Assembly: GCA_050293315.1 (NCBI GenBank)
Contig: JBNKMS010000008.1
Coordinates: 47,992 to 111,991, forward strand
DNA length: 64,000 nucleotides
Direction: 5' to 3'
From: CBFDBF01 sp050293315
GTDB taxonomy: Bacteria > Pseudomonadota > Gammaproteobacteria > Chromatiales > Chromatiaceae
Below, in pieces: positions 18,479 through 28,213 of the stretch. A program made the translations under genes and the position numbers. The notes under the pieces were generated by a model. It was not told the DNA's origin. It saw only the letters and a program-made list of their open reading frames with translations, and made no database searches. The first letter of the stretch is position 1. Each line of letters begins with the position of its first letter.

Positions 18479-19057
18479 ATGGGCGAGCGGCAGGTAGATC
18501 AAGAACTGGTGGAGAGGGTACAGCGTGGGGACAAGAAGGCCTTCGACCTGTTGGTGCTTAAATATCAGCATAAGGTGGCCAATCTGGTCTCTCGCTATAT
18601 CCGTGATTCCAGCGAGACGCTGGATGTGACACAAGAGGCTTTTATAAAGGCCTATAGGGCACTACCTAACTTTCGTGGGGATAGTGCCTTTTATACATGG
18701 CTCTACAGAATAGCCATAAATACGGCCAAAAATTTTCTGGTGGCACAGGGGCGGCGCCCGCCAGGTTCGGATCTTGAGGCTGAAACTGTGGAACAGATGG
18801 ATATAGGCGTACGACTACAAGAGAGCGGCACCCCGGAAAACAGCCTGCTGCAGGAGGAGATTGCAGCGACGGTGCATCAGGCCATTAATGGACTTCCAGA
18901 TGATCTGCGTACCGCCATCACCCTGCGTGAGTTGGAGGGCATGAGTTATGATGAGATCGCCAGCACAATGTCATGCCCGGTAGGTACAGTGCGCTCCAGA
19001 ATCTTTAGAGCGCGTGCAGCTATTGATGTTAAACTTGCCCCACTTCTGGAGCCCTGA
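18479..19057 (+). CDS. rpoE: Extracytoplasmic stress sigma factor RpoE/AlgU
   Basis: The 192-aa ECF sigma factor directs transcription of envelope-stress genes. Region 2 includes LVLKYQHKVANLVSRYI, DVTQEAFIKAYRALPNFRGDSAFYTWLYRIAINTAKN. Region 4 is LPDDLRTAITLRELEGMSYDEIASTMSCPVGTVRSRIFRAR. The start ERQVDQELVERVQRGDKKAF is nearly that of Pseudomonas AlgU. GGGGAGG lies 9 bases before the ATG. It heads the operon with its regulators rseA, rseB and rseC and the protease mucD. Confidence 0.98.
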   Translation: MGERQVDQELVERVQRGDKKAFDLLVLKYQHKVANLVSRYIRDSSETLDVTQEAFIKAYRALPNFRGDSAFYTWLYRIAINTAKNFLVAQGRRPPGSDLEAETVEQMDIGVRLQESGTPENSLLQEEIAATVHQAINGLPDDLRTAITLRELEGMSYDEIASTMSCPVGTVRSRIFRARAAIDVKLAPLLEP

Positions 19058-19099
19058 AGTGGGAGATGAAATGGTGATTGTCAACTATCAGGTGTCAAC

Positions 19100-19690
19100 A
19101 TGAACGACCAGATTAAAGAACAAGTATCGGCGCTAATGGATGATGAGCTCTCCGCGCACGAGGCACAGCAGACACTGCGCCGATTGCAGCAGGACGATGA
19201 GTTGCAGAAGCAGTGGAGCCGTTACCACCTTATCGGAGATGTCCTGAAAGGTGAGGTTGCTCCAGTTAATATAGATCAGGTTGCAGCCAGGATTAGTGCA
19301 CAGTTGGCAGATGAACCGGCGATCATTGCTACGCCCAAGAGAGATAAAATGCTACCGCATAACTCTACTTGGTTCAGGGCCGTAGCAGGGGCCGGTCTAG
19401 CCGCCTCTGTTGCCGCGCTAGCGGTTGTCACCGCCCCCTATTTCATGTCCCAAGATTCGGAGGGAATGCAACTGGCAGACGGTGGTGCTGCAGCTACACA
19501 GGTCTACGAAAAACGCCCCGCGGCCCGTTGGAAGAACCTAACTGAACCTTCCGTCCAGTCCCGACTTAATAGTTACCTAGTGGACCATAGTGAATACGTC
19601 TCTCCTGGCGGAGTGGGTGGCGTTGCTCCCTATGCAACATTTGTTGGGTATGATGCTGATGCGGATACGGATGCTGACACCAATCAGTAG
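19100..19690 (+). CDS. rseA: Anti-sigma-E factor RseA/MucA
   Basis: A 196-aa single-pass inner-membrane protein. The cytoplasmic N-terminal domain (about 1-85; SALMDDELSAHEAQ and WSRYHLIGDVLKGE) holds sigma-E inactive. One membrane helix (about 93-115, alanine/valine rich) is followed by a periplasmic part that binds RseB. Release requires regulated proteolysis at the membrane. It ends in an unusual Asp/Ala/Thr repeat (DADADTDADTNQ). It lies 42 bases downstream of rpoE. Confidence 0.93.
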   Translation: MNDQIKEQVSALMDDELSAHEAQQTLRRLQQDDELQKQWSRYHLIGDVLKGEVAPVNIDQVAARISAQLADEPAIIATPKRDKMLPHNSTWFRAVAGAGLAASVAALAVVTAPYFMSQDSEGMQLADGGAAATQVYEKRPAARWKNLTEPSVQSRLNSYLVDHSEYVSPGGVGGVAPYATFVGYDADADTDADTNQ

Positions 19691-19696
19691 ACCATA

Positions 19697-20698
19697 ATGC
19701 TCAGTTATCTGCGTTTTTTACCATTTCTATTTGTATTCTCTGCTGTTGCCGATGGAGGGATTGAGTTCGATGCCGAGGCGTATGCGTCACTAAAGAAGAT
19801 GTGGCAGGCCTCACGCCAGCTTAATTATGAGGGCACATTCGTCTATCTGAATGATGGGCGCATGGAGACCATGCGTGTGGTACACACGGTGGATGGAGAG
19901 AATGAAAAGGAGCGATTAACATCGCTGAATGGAGTGCAAAGAGAGGTGGTAAAGGATAACCACTCGGTTGTCTATATCCTCCCAGACAGCCGACTGGTCG
20001 CAGCTAAGTTAAGGAATGACAATAGCGACCTGCCGCTTGGCTCAGAAGAGATCTCCCAGTATTACCAACTAAAAACAATGAGTGATGAGCGGGTCGCTGG
20101 TAAGCTATCTAACGTAATACTGATTATGCCTCTAGACAACTACCGCTACGGACATCGCCTATCTATAGATGCTGAGCATGGCCTGCCGCTAAAATCCGAG
20201 GTATTGGATAGCGCTGGGGATACCGTCTCTCAAATCATGTTTACGCAGTTGCATGTAGACCCTGATATCAAAATTGCCAGGGAAGATGACAGCGACAGCG
20301 ATGTTATGAATAGGGGAGAGTTCTCATGGGTAACCCAAGTGCCGGCACGCCGTCTGAATGCTAAAGAGAGCGCCTCCGAGGAGTCTCTCTGGAGTTTCCC
20401 CACACTACCGGATGGGTTTCGTCTAACCGTACATGCACGACGCCCGGCAACCGGACACCGTGACATAGTCGACCACTTCCTGTTTTCCGACGGCCTTGCC
20501 TCGTTTTCTGTCTACATAGAGCGCATAGGTGACAAAAAGGGCCTTACCGGCGCCTCCAGAATGGGGGCTGTCAACGTTTACGGTAGGCGCATGGATGAGT
20601 ATCAGATAACAGCAGTTGGGGAGATCCCGGAGAGGACGGTACGAGAGGTAGCCAAGGGTGTAACCGCAAACAGAGAAGTTGGCACAGACAGTGATTGA
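19697..20698 (+). CDS. rseB: Sigma-E regulatory protein RseB/MucB
   Basis: A 333-aa periplasmic protein with an N-terminal signal peptide (MLSYLRFLPFLFVFSAVADG). RseB binds RseA and senses mislocalised lipopolysaccharide or lipoprotein through its LolA-like domain. The segments SRQLNYEGTFVYL, MRVVHTVDGENEKERLTSLNG and a C-terminal domain with HFLFSDGLASFSVYIE and RRMDEYQITAVGEIP match the family. It starts 6 bases after rseA. Confidence 0.95.
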   Translation: MLSYLRFLPFLFVFSAVADGGIEFDAEAYASLKKMWQASRQLNYEGTFVYLNDGRMETMRVVHTVDGENEKERLTSLNGVQREVVKDNHSVVYILPDSRLVAAKLRNDNSDLPLGSEEISQYYQLKTMSDERVAGKLSNVILIMPLDNYRYGHRLSIDAEHGLPLKSEVLDSAGDTVSQIMFTQLHVDPDIKIAREDDSDSDVMNRGEFSWVTQVPARRLNAKESASEESLWSFPTLPDGFRLTVHARRPATGHRDIVDHFLFSDGLASFSVYIERIGDKKGLTGASRMGAVNVYGRRMDEYQITAVGEIPERTVREVAKGVTANREVGTDSD

Positions 20699-21176
20699 AG
20701 AGAGTGGTGTAGTAATCAATTGTGCCGGTGAGTTTGCTGACGTTGAGACAGAACGCAAATCAAGCTGTGGCGGTTGCTCTGCTAGTGGGGTTTGCGGCGC
20801 AGGGGTGTTGGCTAAGGTATTTGGTAGGCGTCGTTCCATAGTACGCGTAGTCAACTCTATCGATGCGCAGGCTGGGGACAGGGTGGTTGTTGGTCTGCCG
20901 GATGGAGCGCTGGTGCGCGGATCATTCGTTTTCTATGTAGTCCCCCTTTTAACCATGATAGTCGGCGCGATGCTTGGTGAAGCATCCAGTGTGGCGCTTG
21001 GGTTCGCCTCGACGGAACCATTCAGTATCATTGGTGGTCTATTAGGTCTGATATGTGGAATGTTTTTAGCGCGTATATTTTCAGACCGGGTTAGTAGTGA
21101 TGAGCGCTACCAGGTCGTGATGTTGCGCCATGATCGTCGTAGTGTTGGCGTTGAGGTCAAAGCGCCAAATAACTAG
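20679..21176 (+). CDS. rseC: Sigma-E factor regulatory protein RseC/MucC
   Basis: A 165-aa inner-membrane protein with an N-terminal Cys cluster (SCGGCSASGVCG, about 29-40) and two transmembrane helices (about 80-125) between cytoplasmic ends. RseC modulates sigma-E activity mildly and has also been tied to Rsx/reducing systems; the Cys cluster fits a redox role. The start is TTG at 20679, or GTG at 20691; both overlap the end of rseB. Confidence 0.92.
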   Translation: MAQTVIEESGVVINCAGEFADVETERKSSCGGCSASGVCGAGVLAKVFGRRRSIVRVVNSIDAQAGDRVVVGLPDGALVRGSFVFYVVPLLTMIVGAMLGEASSVALGFASTEPFSIIGGLLGLICGMFLARIFSDRVSSDERYQVVMLRHDRRSVGVEVKAPNN

Positions 21177-21220
21177 CTTTGTATCGCTTGTATCCTCTAA
21201 ATTTAATGCAGGAGTTGTAG

Positions 21221-22663
21221 ATGAATATTTTCCGACAGACCAGAGAGTGGTCAACTATGGTCTTGATGCTATTGTTGAGTGTGACAGCAGTAGTGGAGGC
21301 GGCAGAACTGCCAGACTTTACCGGCATGGTTGAGGCGTATGGGCCAGCCGTTGTTAATGTCAGTACTAAGCAGAAAGCACCCTCACAGCAAGGCTTTAGA
21401 CATGATTTTAGGATCCCTGAGATACCGGAGGATAGCCCCCTAAACGACCTGTTCCGACACTTCTTTGAAGGTGTTCCTGGTGGTGAGGGTGGTAGGCCAT
21501 TCAGTGCCACCTCTCTCGGCTCTGGTTTCATCATATCCAGTGATGGCTATATTCTAACTAATCACCATGTTGTCGAAGGGGCTGATGAGATCATTGTCAG
21601 GCTGAACGATAGACGGGAGTTTGAGGCTGAGGTGATTGGTTCAGACAAAGCCAGTGACACCGCCCTGTTGAAGATTGATGCCAAAGGGCTGCCTATCGTC
21701 AAGATAGGCAAATCAAAAGACCTTAAAGTTGGTGAGTGGGTATTGGCTATAGGCTCTCCGTTTGGCTTTGACCACTCAGTCACCGCCGGCATCGTTAGCG
21801 CCAAAGGGCGCAGTCTTCCACGAGAGAACTATGTCCCCTTTATCCAGACAGATGTAGCGATCAATCCTGGTAACTCCGGTGGTCCCCTGTTTAATCTGGA
21901 CGGCGAAGTTGTGGGAGTAAACTCTCAAATCTACAGCCGCACTGGTGGGTTCATGGGGCTCTCCTTCTCTATCCCCATCGAGGTCGCAATGCGTGTTGCA
22001 GACCAACTGAAAGAGGATGGACATGTATCCCGCGGATGGCTTGGTGTAGTGATTCAGGATGTAACCAGAGAGTTGGCTAGCTCCTTCGGCATGAAGCATC
22101 CGAAGGGTGCTCTGGTGGCCAAGGTGCTGCCCAACAGCCCGGCCGAAAAGGCGGGAATTAAAACTGGTGACATTATCCTGAGCTATAACGGTGAAAATAT
22201 ACAAGATTCATCCCAGCTACCTCCACTGGTAGGTGCCAGTGCGGTTAAAGGAGGGGCGGATCTTCTTGTCCTGCGCAGTGGTAAAGAGCGGCATATCAAG
22301 GTAAATATCGGTGAACTCCCAGATGAAGATGAGCTGGTGGCAAGTACATCGGGAGCCGGAGGCGCAAATAAAACTGTCAAACTGCTGGGGATCAAGGTCA
22401 AAGACCTGAGCAATGAGCAGCGCGAACAGCTGGAAATGAAGGGTAGTGGCGTTCTAGTAACCGGTATAAAGCCTGGGTCTGCGCTTGAGGCCGGTATTCA
22501 GCGCGGTGATGTAATCCAGATGATTGATGGCGTCCAGATAGACAACGTACGCACGCTTGACAAGGTAGCGGCCAGCCTGCCGCCGGGCAAGACAGTGGCG
22601 GTGCTGGTGCACCGCAAGACAGGCCCACGGTTTTTGGCCCTCAACGTCCCAAAGGATGGATAA
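21221..22663 (+). CDS. mucD: Periplasmic serine endoprotease DegP/MucD
   Basis: A 480-aa HtrA protease that degrades or refolds damaged periplasmic proteins. A signal peptide (cleavage near Ala27-Ala28) precedes a trypsin-like domain with His116 (TNHHVV), Asp146 (SDTALL) and Ser219 (GNSGGPLF). Two PDZ domains follow, one from about 275 (RGWLGV...GALVAKVLPNSPA) and one from about 385. It closes the sigma-E operon and ends before a strong terminator. Confidence 0.96.
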   Translation: MNIFRQTREWSTMVLMLLLSVTAVVEAAELPDFTGMVEAYGPAVVNVSTKQKAPSQQGFRHDFRIPEIPEDSPLNDLFRHFFEGVPGGEGGRPFSATSLGSGFIISSDGYILTNHHVVEGADEIIVRLNDRREFEAEVIGSDKASDTALLKIDAKGLPIVKIGKSKDLKVGEWVLAIGSPFGFDHSVTAGIVSAKGRSLPRENYVPFIQTDVAINPGNSGGPLFNLDGEVVGVNSQIYSRTGGFMGLSFSIPIEVAMRVADQLKEDGHVSRGWLGVVIQDVTRELASSFGMKHPKGALVAKVLPNSPAEKAGIKTGDIILSYNGENIQDSSQLPPLVGASAVKGGADLLVLRSGKERHIKVNIGELPDEDELVASTSGAGGANKTVKLLGIKVKDLSNEQREQLEMKGSGVLVTGIKPGSALEAGIQRGDVIQMIDGVQIDNVRTLDKVAASLPPGKTVAVLVHRKTGPRFLALNVPKDG

Positions 22664-22725
22664 TAGGAAAAAATAGGGTATGATTTAAGAGTCGATTGTA
22701 TTATCACCAAAGATATATTGATAAG

Positions 22726-22756
22726 CGGAACTTTTCTTAGAAAAGTTCCGTTTTTT
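22726..22756 (+). terminator. Rho-independent terminator after mucD
   Basis: An 11-bp perfect stem (CGGAACTTTTC / GAAAAGTTCCG) with a 3-base loop is followed at once by six T residues. It separates the sigma-E operon from lepA, 62 bases past the mucD stop. Confidence 0.93.
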
Positions 22757-22835
22757 CAATAAGTAACGCCATATATTTAAACTGAATTATCACGTTAATG
22801 CATACCCCTTTAATTAACTGTTTCGTCTCCTCTTC

Positions 22836-24641
22836 ATGAGCGATCTGCAACATATCCGCAATTTCTCCATTATTGCCCACATCGACCACGGTAAATCGAC
22901 AATTGCCGATCGCTTTATCCAGGTATGTGGTGGCTTGAGTGAGCGAGAGATGAATGAACAGGTCCTTGACTCCATGGACCTGGAGAGAGAACGCGGTATC
23001 ACCATCAAGGCCCAAAGCGTTACCCTTGAATACAAGGCTGCGGACGGGGAGCGGTATCAACTAAATTTCATCGATACCCCGGGGCATGTAGACTTCTCCT
23101 ATGAGGTGTCACGCTCACTGGCAGCGTGTGAAGGGGCTCTATTGGTCGTGGATGCAGCTCAAGGAGTCGAAGCACAGAGCGTAGCCAATTGCTATACGGC
23201 CATTGAGCAGGGCCTGGAAGTACTGCCGGTATTGAACAAGATTGACCTTCCTGCCGCCGATCCAGATCGGGTAATAACCGAGATTGAAGAGATTATTGGA
23301 CTGGAGGCAGGTGATGCGCTACGGGTCAGCGCAAAATCCGGTACCGGCATTCCTGAGCTGCTGGAGATGTTGGTACAGAAGATCCCCCCACCAACTGGCC
23401 AAAAGCAAGATCCTCTGCAGGCCCTAATTATCGATTCATGGTTTGACAGCTATGTGGGCGTTATTTCTCTAGTGCGTGTAATCAATGGGACCATCCGACC
23501 GAAAGAAAAGATTATTATGATGTCGACCGGACGTAATTTTCTGGTGGAGAAGGTTGGGGTATTTACACCTAAGATGGCAGACAGAGACGAACTGAGTGCC
23601 GGTGAGGTAGGGTATATCATTGCCGGCATCAAAGAGATCGATGGCGCCCCGGTTGGAGATACCATTACCCACCTGGATCGTAGGGCCGCCACACCATTAC
23701 CCGGTTTTGAAGAGATTCAACCGCGTGTCTTTGCCGGACTCTATCCGGTAAATTCAGAGAATTACGAGGGGTTACGTGAGGCACTGCGTAAACTCAAATT
23801 GAACGACGCGGCCTTGCATTTTGAGCCAGAGACATCTCAAGCACTAGGTTTTGGCTTCCGTTGTGGATTCCTTGGTATGCTCCATATGGAGATCGTGCAG
23901 GAGCGACTGGAACGCGAGTATGACCTAGATTTGATCACTACCGCGCCAACGGTGATCTATGAGGTTCTAGGTAGCGATGGCAGCATATTAATGATCGATA
24001 ATCCGGCAGATCTGCCGGATGTAAGCAAAATTGAAGAGGTTCGGGAACCGATCATAGCTGCCACTATCCTGGTGCCTCAAGAATACCTTGGAAACGTTAT
24101 AAACCTCTGTATAGAAAAGCGTGGTGTGCAGAAGGGTCTACAGTACCTCGGCGGGCAAGTTCAGGTAGTATATGAGCTACCCATGAATGAGGTGGTACTC
24201 GACTTTTTTGATCGACTAAAATCTACTAGTCGCGGTTTTGCCTCGTTCGAGTATGAATTCAGGAGATTTGAGGCTGCGCCATTGGTAAAAATGGATATTT
24301 TGATCAACGGTGATCGAGTAGATGCACTATCCTTGATTGTACATAGGGATAATGCCGAGTTCAGGGGGCGTGAGTTGACGGTAAAGATGAAGGAGTTGAT
24401 ACCACGACAGATGTTTGAGGTTGCAATTCAGGCAGCTATCGGTAGTAAAATTATCGCTCGTACCAATGTTAAAGCACTACGTAAAAATGTTACCGCCAAA
24501 TGCTATGGTGGAGATATTACCCGTAAGCGTAAGCTGTTAGAGAAACAAAAGGCCGGGAAGAAACGGATGAAGAAGGTGGGTAGTGTAGAAATACCGCAGG
24601 AAGCATTTCTCGCTGTTCTGAAAACAGGCAAAGATAATTAG
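22836..24641 (+). CDS. lepA: Translation elongation factor 4 (LepA)
   Basis: A 601-aa ribosome-bound GTPase that aids translation initiation and back-translocation. The GTPase motifs are AHIDHGKST (G1), DTPGHVDF (G3) and NKIDLPAA (G4). The LepA-specific C-terminal domain ends with [26 protein letters not shown]. It is usually followed by lepB in proteobacteria, as here. Confidence 0.98.
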   Translation: MSDLQHIRNFSIIAHIDHGKSTIADRFIQVCGGLSEREMNEQVLDSMDLERERGITIKAQSVTLEYKAADGERYQLNFIDTPGHVDFSYEVSRSLAACEGALLVVDAAQGVEAQSVANCYTAIEQGLEVLPVLNKIDLPAADPDRVITEIEEIIGLEAGDALRVSAKSGTGIPELLEMLVQKIPPPTGQKQDPLQALIIDSWFDSYVGVISLVRVINGTIRPKEKIIMMSTGRNFLVEKVGVFTPKMADRDELSAGEVGYIIAGIKEIDGAPVGDTITHLDRRAATPLPGFEEIQPRVFAGLYPVNSENYEGLREALRKLKLNDAALHFEPETSQALGFGFRCGFLGMLHMEIVQERLEREYDLDLITTAPTVIYEVLGSDGSILMIDNPADLPDVSKIEEVREPIIAATILVPQEYLGNVINLCIEKRGVQKGLQYLGGQVQVVYELPMNEVVLDFFDRLKSTSRGFASFEYEFRRFEAAPLVKMDILINGDRVDALSLIVHRDNAEFRGRELTVKMKELIPRQMFEVAIQAAIGSKIIARTNVKALRKNVTAKCYGGDITRKRKLLEKQKAGKKRMKKVGSVEIPQEAFLAVLKTGKDN

Positions 24642-24673
24642 ATAGCACGCATCATAATAGAGGCCGATTTTTT

Positions 24674-25504
24674 ATGAATTTTGATTTTCCCACACTACTG
24701 GTGATAGCAACGTTCACTACTGCTGGGATATGGCTGGTTGACGCTCTAGCTTTCGCACCAGCCCGTCGTAGAGAGCAGGAAGAGAATAGCGATGAATCAA
24801 CTGAACCTACTGAACCGCTCTTGGTTGAGTATGCTCGATCCTTCTTTCCCGTTATTCTAGCAGTTCTACTCCTACGTTCATTTTTGGTTGAGCCGTTCAG
24901 GATACCGTCAGGCTCAATGATGCCCACACTACTCATCGGTGATTTTATTCTAGTAAACAAATTCGCCTACGGTATAAGGCTGCCTGTATTGAACAGCAAA
25001 ATTATATCAATAGGTGAACCAAAACGAGGGGATGTCGTGGTATTTCGTTACCCGAAGGATCAATCTGTAGATTACATCAAGAGGGTAATCGGCGTTCCAG
25101 GCGACAAAATCGAATACCGTGACAAAACAGTATTTATCAATGGAAAACAATCCCCACAGGTTTTTATAGGGAGCTATCAGGGCAGTGGAAGCGGTAAGAA
25201 CATGACCGGTGCCTTGGAGAGTATGGAGAGTATCGACAAAGTAGAGCACCGTATACTTGTCAATCAGCATCGCCCGGATTTTTCCTTCGGCTGTCAAGTG
25301 CTAAGCCGCGGGGGGATTACTGTACCTGCTGGCCACTATTTTGTTATGGGGGATAATCGAGATAACAGTAACGATAGTCGTTGCTGGGGATTGGTACCGG
25401 AAGATAATCTGGCAGGTAAGGCATTTGGAATATGGATGAGTTGGGATGCACACCGTTCCGGCTTTCCTATTGCATGGGATCGGTTAGGTAATGGCATCAA
25501 ATAG
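24674..25504 (+). CDS. lepB: Signal peptidase I
   Basis: A 276-aa inner-membrane serine-lysine protease that removes signal peptides of exported proteins. Two N-terminal membrane helices (about 5-25 and 57-72) precede the catalytic domain. Ser81 (PSGSMMPT) and Lys136 (YIKRVIGVPGD) form the dyad, and GDNRDNSNDSRCWG is the conserved box E. It follows lepA by 32 bases. Confidence 0.97.
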   Translation: MNFDFPTLLVIATFTTAGIWLVDALAFAPARRREQEENSDESTEPTEPLLVEYARSFFPVILAVLLLRSFLVEPFRIPSGSMMPTLLIGDFILVNKFAYGIRLPVLNSKIISIGEPKRGDVVVFRYPKDQSVDYIKRVIGVPGDKIEYRDKTVFINGKQSPQVFIGSYQGSGSGKNMTGALESMESIDKVEHRILVNQHRPDFSFGCQVLSRGGITVPAGHYFVMGDNRDNSNDSRCWGLVPEDNLAGKAFGIWMSWDAHRSGFPIAWDRLGNGIK

Positions 25505-25517
25505 AGGAGCAGAAATT

Positions 25518-25895
25518 ATGCGACAAGATATCAAGAGACAGCGTGGTATGACCGGCCTGGGTTGGCTGGCGGTCTTATTCCTAATAGGTTTTTTCGCCCT
25601 TCTGACATTCAAGTTGGCGCCAATTTATATGGAAAACCAGAGTGTTAAGGATATTTTGCACTCACTGGAGAATGAACCACTAATCACCCAAAGATCAAAA
25701 AATGAAGTCATGGCAATGGTTATGAAACGGCTAATTACCAATGGATTAAGGGATATTAAGCACAACTCTGTTAAAGTTGAGAAGAATGGTGGTGAGCTAA
25801 AGGTCAGGATTGCTTACCAAGTGCAAAAAAATATGGTCGGCAATATTGATGTAATAGTCTCTTTCGATAACAGCGTAAAGATGGTTGCTAATTGA
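25518..25895 (+). CDS. DUF4845 membrane protein
   Basis: A 125-aa protein with one N-terminal membrane helix (GLGWLAVLFLIGFFALLTF) and a short periplasmic domain (YMENQSVKDILHSLENEP). This DUF4845 family sits between lepB and rnc in many gammaproteobacteria and has no known function. GAGGAG 9 bases before the ATG at 25518 supports this start over an upstream reading that overlaps lepB. Its stop overlaps the rnc TTG. Confidence 0.88.
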   Translation: MRQDIKRQRGMTGLGWLAVLFLIGFFALLTFKLAPIYMENQSVKDILHSLENEPLITQRSKNEVMAMVMKRLITNGLRDIKHNSVKVEKNGGELKVRIAYQVQKNMVGNIDVIVSFDNSVKMVAN

Positions 25896-26569
25896 GGGAG
25901 TCAGTAGAAACACTTTGTCGTAGCATAAAGTATCAGTTCAGTGATACCGAGCTACTACAAACTGCCTTGACGCATCGTAGTGCTGGCAGTCAGAACAATG
26001 AGCGACTGGAGTATCTTGGAGATGCTGTTCTTGGAGCTATTATAGCGTCAGAACTATACAGTAATTTCCCCCAGTGCGATGAAGGACAGTTGAGTCGTCT
26101 GCGCGCCAGCCTGGTCAAAAAAGAGAGCCTGGCTCAAGTTTCTAAAGGGTTGGATTTGGGTCAATATCTGCTGCTTGGGTCTGGAGAGTTGCGCAGTGGT
26201 GGTCAGTCACGTGACTCTATTTTGGCTGATGCGCTAGAGGCGATACTCGGTGCAGTCTATCTTGATGGTGGTTTTATAGCCGTGAAAAAGGTCATATTGC
26301 ACCTTTTCGCTACCAAAATTTCTGACCTATCCCATAAATCTGTCCAGAAAGACCCTAAAAGCCGTCTACAAGAATATCTCCAATCACAGCATATCAGCTT
26401 GCCAGAGTATTCTATTGTAGAGGTTACAGGCGAGGCGCATGACCAGCTGTTTACAGTTAAGTGCGCCATACCAGACACAGCGTATGAATCTGTTGGTCGT
26501 GGCGGAAGTAGACAGAAAGCAGAACAGGATGCCGCCGCAGCAATACTGCGTAACATTCACGATGAGTAA
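25892..26569 (+). CDS. rnc: Ribonuclease III
   Basis: A 225-aa double-strand-specific endoribonuclease that processes rRNA precursors and many mRNAs. The signature NERLEYLGDAVLG (36-48) holds the catalytic Glu37 and Asp44; the second acidic pair is in ILADALEAILGA. A C-terminal dsRNA-binding domain (KSRLQEYLQS to KAEQDAAAAIL) follows. The start is TTG, overlapping the DUF4845 stop (TTGA). Confidence 0.97.
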   Translation: MRESVETLCRSIKYQFSDTELLQTALTHRSAGSQNNERLEYLGDAVLGAIIASELYSNFPQCDEGQLSRLRASLVKKESLAQVSKGLDLGQYLLLGSGELRSGGQSRDSILADALEAILGAVYLDGGFIAVKKVILHLFATKISDLSHKSVQKDPKSRLQEYLQSQHISLPEYSIVEVTGEAHDQLFTVKCAIPDTAYESVGRGGSRQKAEQDAAAAILRNIHDE

Positions 26570-27461
26570 TAACTCCATAAACCGCTGTGGCTATGCCGCG
26601 ATTGTAGGGCGTCCTAATGTCGGTAAATCGACCCTGCTGAATCGCCTGATTGGGCAGAAGCTGGCGATCACTTCGCGCAAACCGCAGACTACCCGCCACC
26701 GCATTCTGGGGGTAAAGACCGGCCCCACTGGGCAGGTTATCTATGTTGATACTCCAGGTATTCACCAGCGCGGGGACCAAGCGATGAATCGTTATCTTAA
26801 CCGTACGGCGAAAACCGCACTGGTAGATGTCGATCTGGTTATATTTGTAGTAGAGGCCATGCGTTGGAATGATGAAGACGCAATGGTAATGGAGAACATC
26901 ATCACAGAGAAGATGCCCGTCATACTGGTGATAAATAAGATTGATCGGGTTAAAGAGAGGACAGAGCTTTTGCCTTATATGGCTGAGGTAGCAGCCAAAC
27001 ACGATTTTCTTGAAATACTCCCAATCTCTGCAAAAAGTGGGGAGGGGATAGAGCTGTTGGAAAAGAAAGTAGAGTCCTTCTTGCCTGAGGGGGATAATTA
27101 CTTCCCGGATGACCAACTAACTGATAGATCTGAGCGTTTTTTCGCAGCTGAACTAATACGCGAGCAGTTGACCCGTCGCTTTGCGCAAGAGATCCCATAT
27201 GCACTGACAGTGGAGATAGAAAAGTTTGAACAGGAGGGGAATCTCTATCGTATAAGTGCTCTTATTTGGGTCGAACGGCCAGGCCAGAAGAATATCATTA
27301 TCGGCAATAACGGAGAGGCGTTAAAGGAGGTAGGAACTCAGGCCAGGATAGAGATGGAGCAATTTTTTCAGCGAAAAGTCTATCTAAATATCTGGGTGAA
27401 GGTTAAAAAAAGTTGGTCCAGTGATGAGAGCGCTTTGAGTCAGTTAGGATATAGTGATTAG
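26562..27461 (+). CDS. era: GTPase Era
   Basis: A 299-aa GTPase needed for 16S rRNA maturation and 30S assembly. GRPNVGKST (G1), DTPGIHQ (G3) and NKIDRVK (G4) are clear, and the C-terminal KH domain carries IIIGNNGEALKEVG. The true ATG at 26562 overlaps the rnc stop by 8 bases (ATGAGTAA); the longer upstream reading lies inside rnc. The rnc-era coupling is classic. Confidence 0.97.
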   Translation: MSNNSINRCGYAAIVGRPNVGKSTLLNRLIGQKLAITSRKPQTTRHRILGVKTGPTGQVIYVDTPGIHQRGDQAMNRYLNRTAKTALVDVDLVIFVVEAMRWNDEDAMVMENIITEKMPVILVINKIDRVKERTELLPYMAEVAAKHDFLEILPISAKSGEGIELLEKKVESFLPEGDNYFPDDQLTDRSERFFAAELIREQLTRRFAQEIPYALTVEIEKFEQEGNLYRISALIWVERPGQKNIIIGNNGEALKEVGTQARIEMEQFFQRKVYLNIWVKVKKSWSSDESALSQLGYSD

Positions 27462-28200
27462 ACCCGAACAGCTAGTGTATAACACTGCCATGGATCGTGA
27501 GCGCAGCCATTTTTATCGCACCTTTATTCTGCACCGCAGAGATTACTCTAATAGTAGTCTGCTACTTGAGTGCTTCAGTGTTGAGCACGGACGTTTTCCG
27601 GCTATAGCCAAGGGAGCACGCTCTAAACGTGATGGAGCTGCAGCGATATTACAGCCATTTCAGCCACTGCTTATTAAGTTTGTAGGGCGAGGAGAGGTAA
27701 AGACGATCACAGGTTTTGAACATGATGGCATGGCCATACAACTAAAGGGGCAGCAACTGTTTTGCGGGTTTTATCTTAATGAGCTACTACAGTATCTTTT
27801 GGGACGTTCTGACCCTCATCAGAAGCTGTTTTATATCTATCATGACACCCTGCAACATCTGGTGAATCAAAAACCAATAGATATGGTGTTGCGTTATTTT
27901 GAGATCGACTTACTATCTGAGTTGGGATATGGCTTACTGTTGGATAGAGATGCTGAAACAGGCAAACCGATTGATCCTGCAGCACTCTATAGCTTTCAGC
28001 TCGAGAGAGGACCGATCAAATCTACGGCTGACAGCTCTGGTATTAGAGGCAAGACCTTGCTAGCGTTGTTTAATCGAGAACTACAACTGGATGATCGTGG
28101 CAGACAAGAGGCACGTGAAATGATGCGCCGGATACTTCAACACTATCTAGGTGGCCGCTCACTCAAAAGCCGTGAACTATTCCATATATCTACCTCTTAA
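27454..28200 (+). CDS. recO: DNA repair protein RecO
   Basis: A 248-aa protein that, with RecR, loads RecA on SSB-coated single-strand DNA. The N-terminal OB domain (FILHRRDYSNSSLLLECFS, GRFPAIAKGAR) and helical YLNELLQYLLGRSDPHQKLF region match the family. The GTG at 27454 overlaps era by 8 bases; ATG at 27490 would start nearer the OB core. Confidence 0.93.
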   Translation: MIRPEQLVYNTAMDRERSHFYRTFILHRRDYSNSSLLLECFSVEHGRFPAIAKGARSKRDGAAAILQPFQPLLIKFVGRGEVKTITGFEHDGMAIQLKGQQLFCGFYLNELLQYLLGRSDPHQKLFYIYHDTLQHLVNQKPIDMVLRYFEIDLLSELGYGLLLDRDAETGKPIDPAALYSFQLERGPIKSTADSSGIRGKTLLALFNRELQLDDRGRQEAREMMRRILQHYLGGRSLKSRELFHISTS

Positions 28201-28213
28201 TGCTGAGTGATTT

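Noticed and set aside
26457..27116. 219-codon frame antisense to rnc and era
   Set aside because: Fully covered by two certain genes on the other strand; composition is a codon-mirror artefact.
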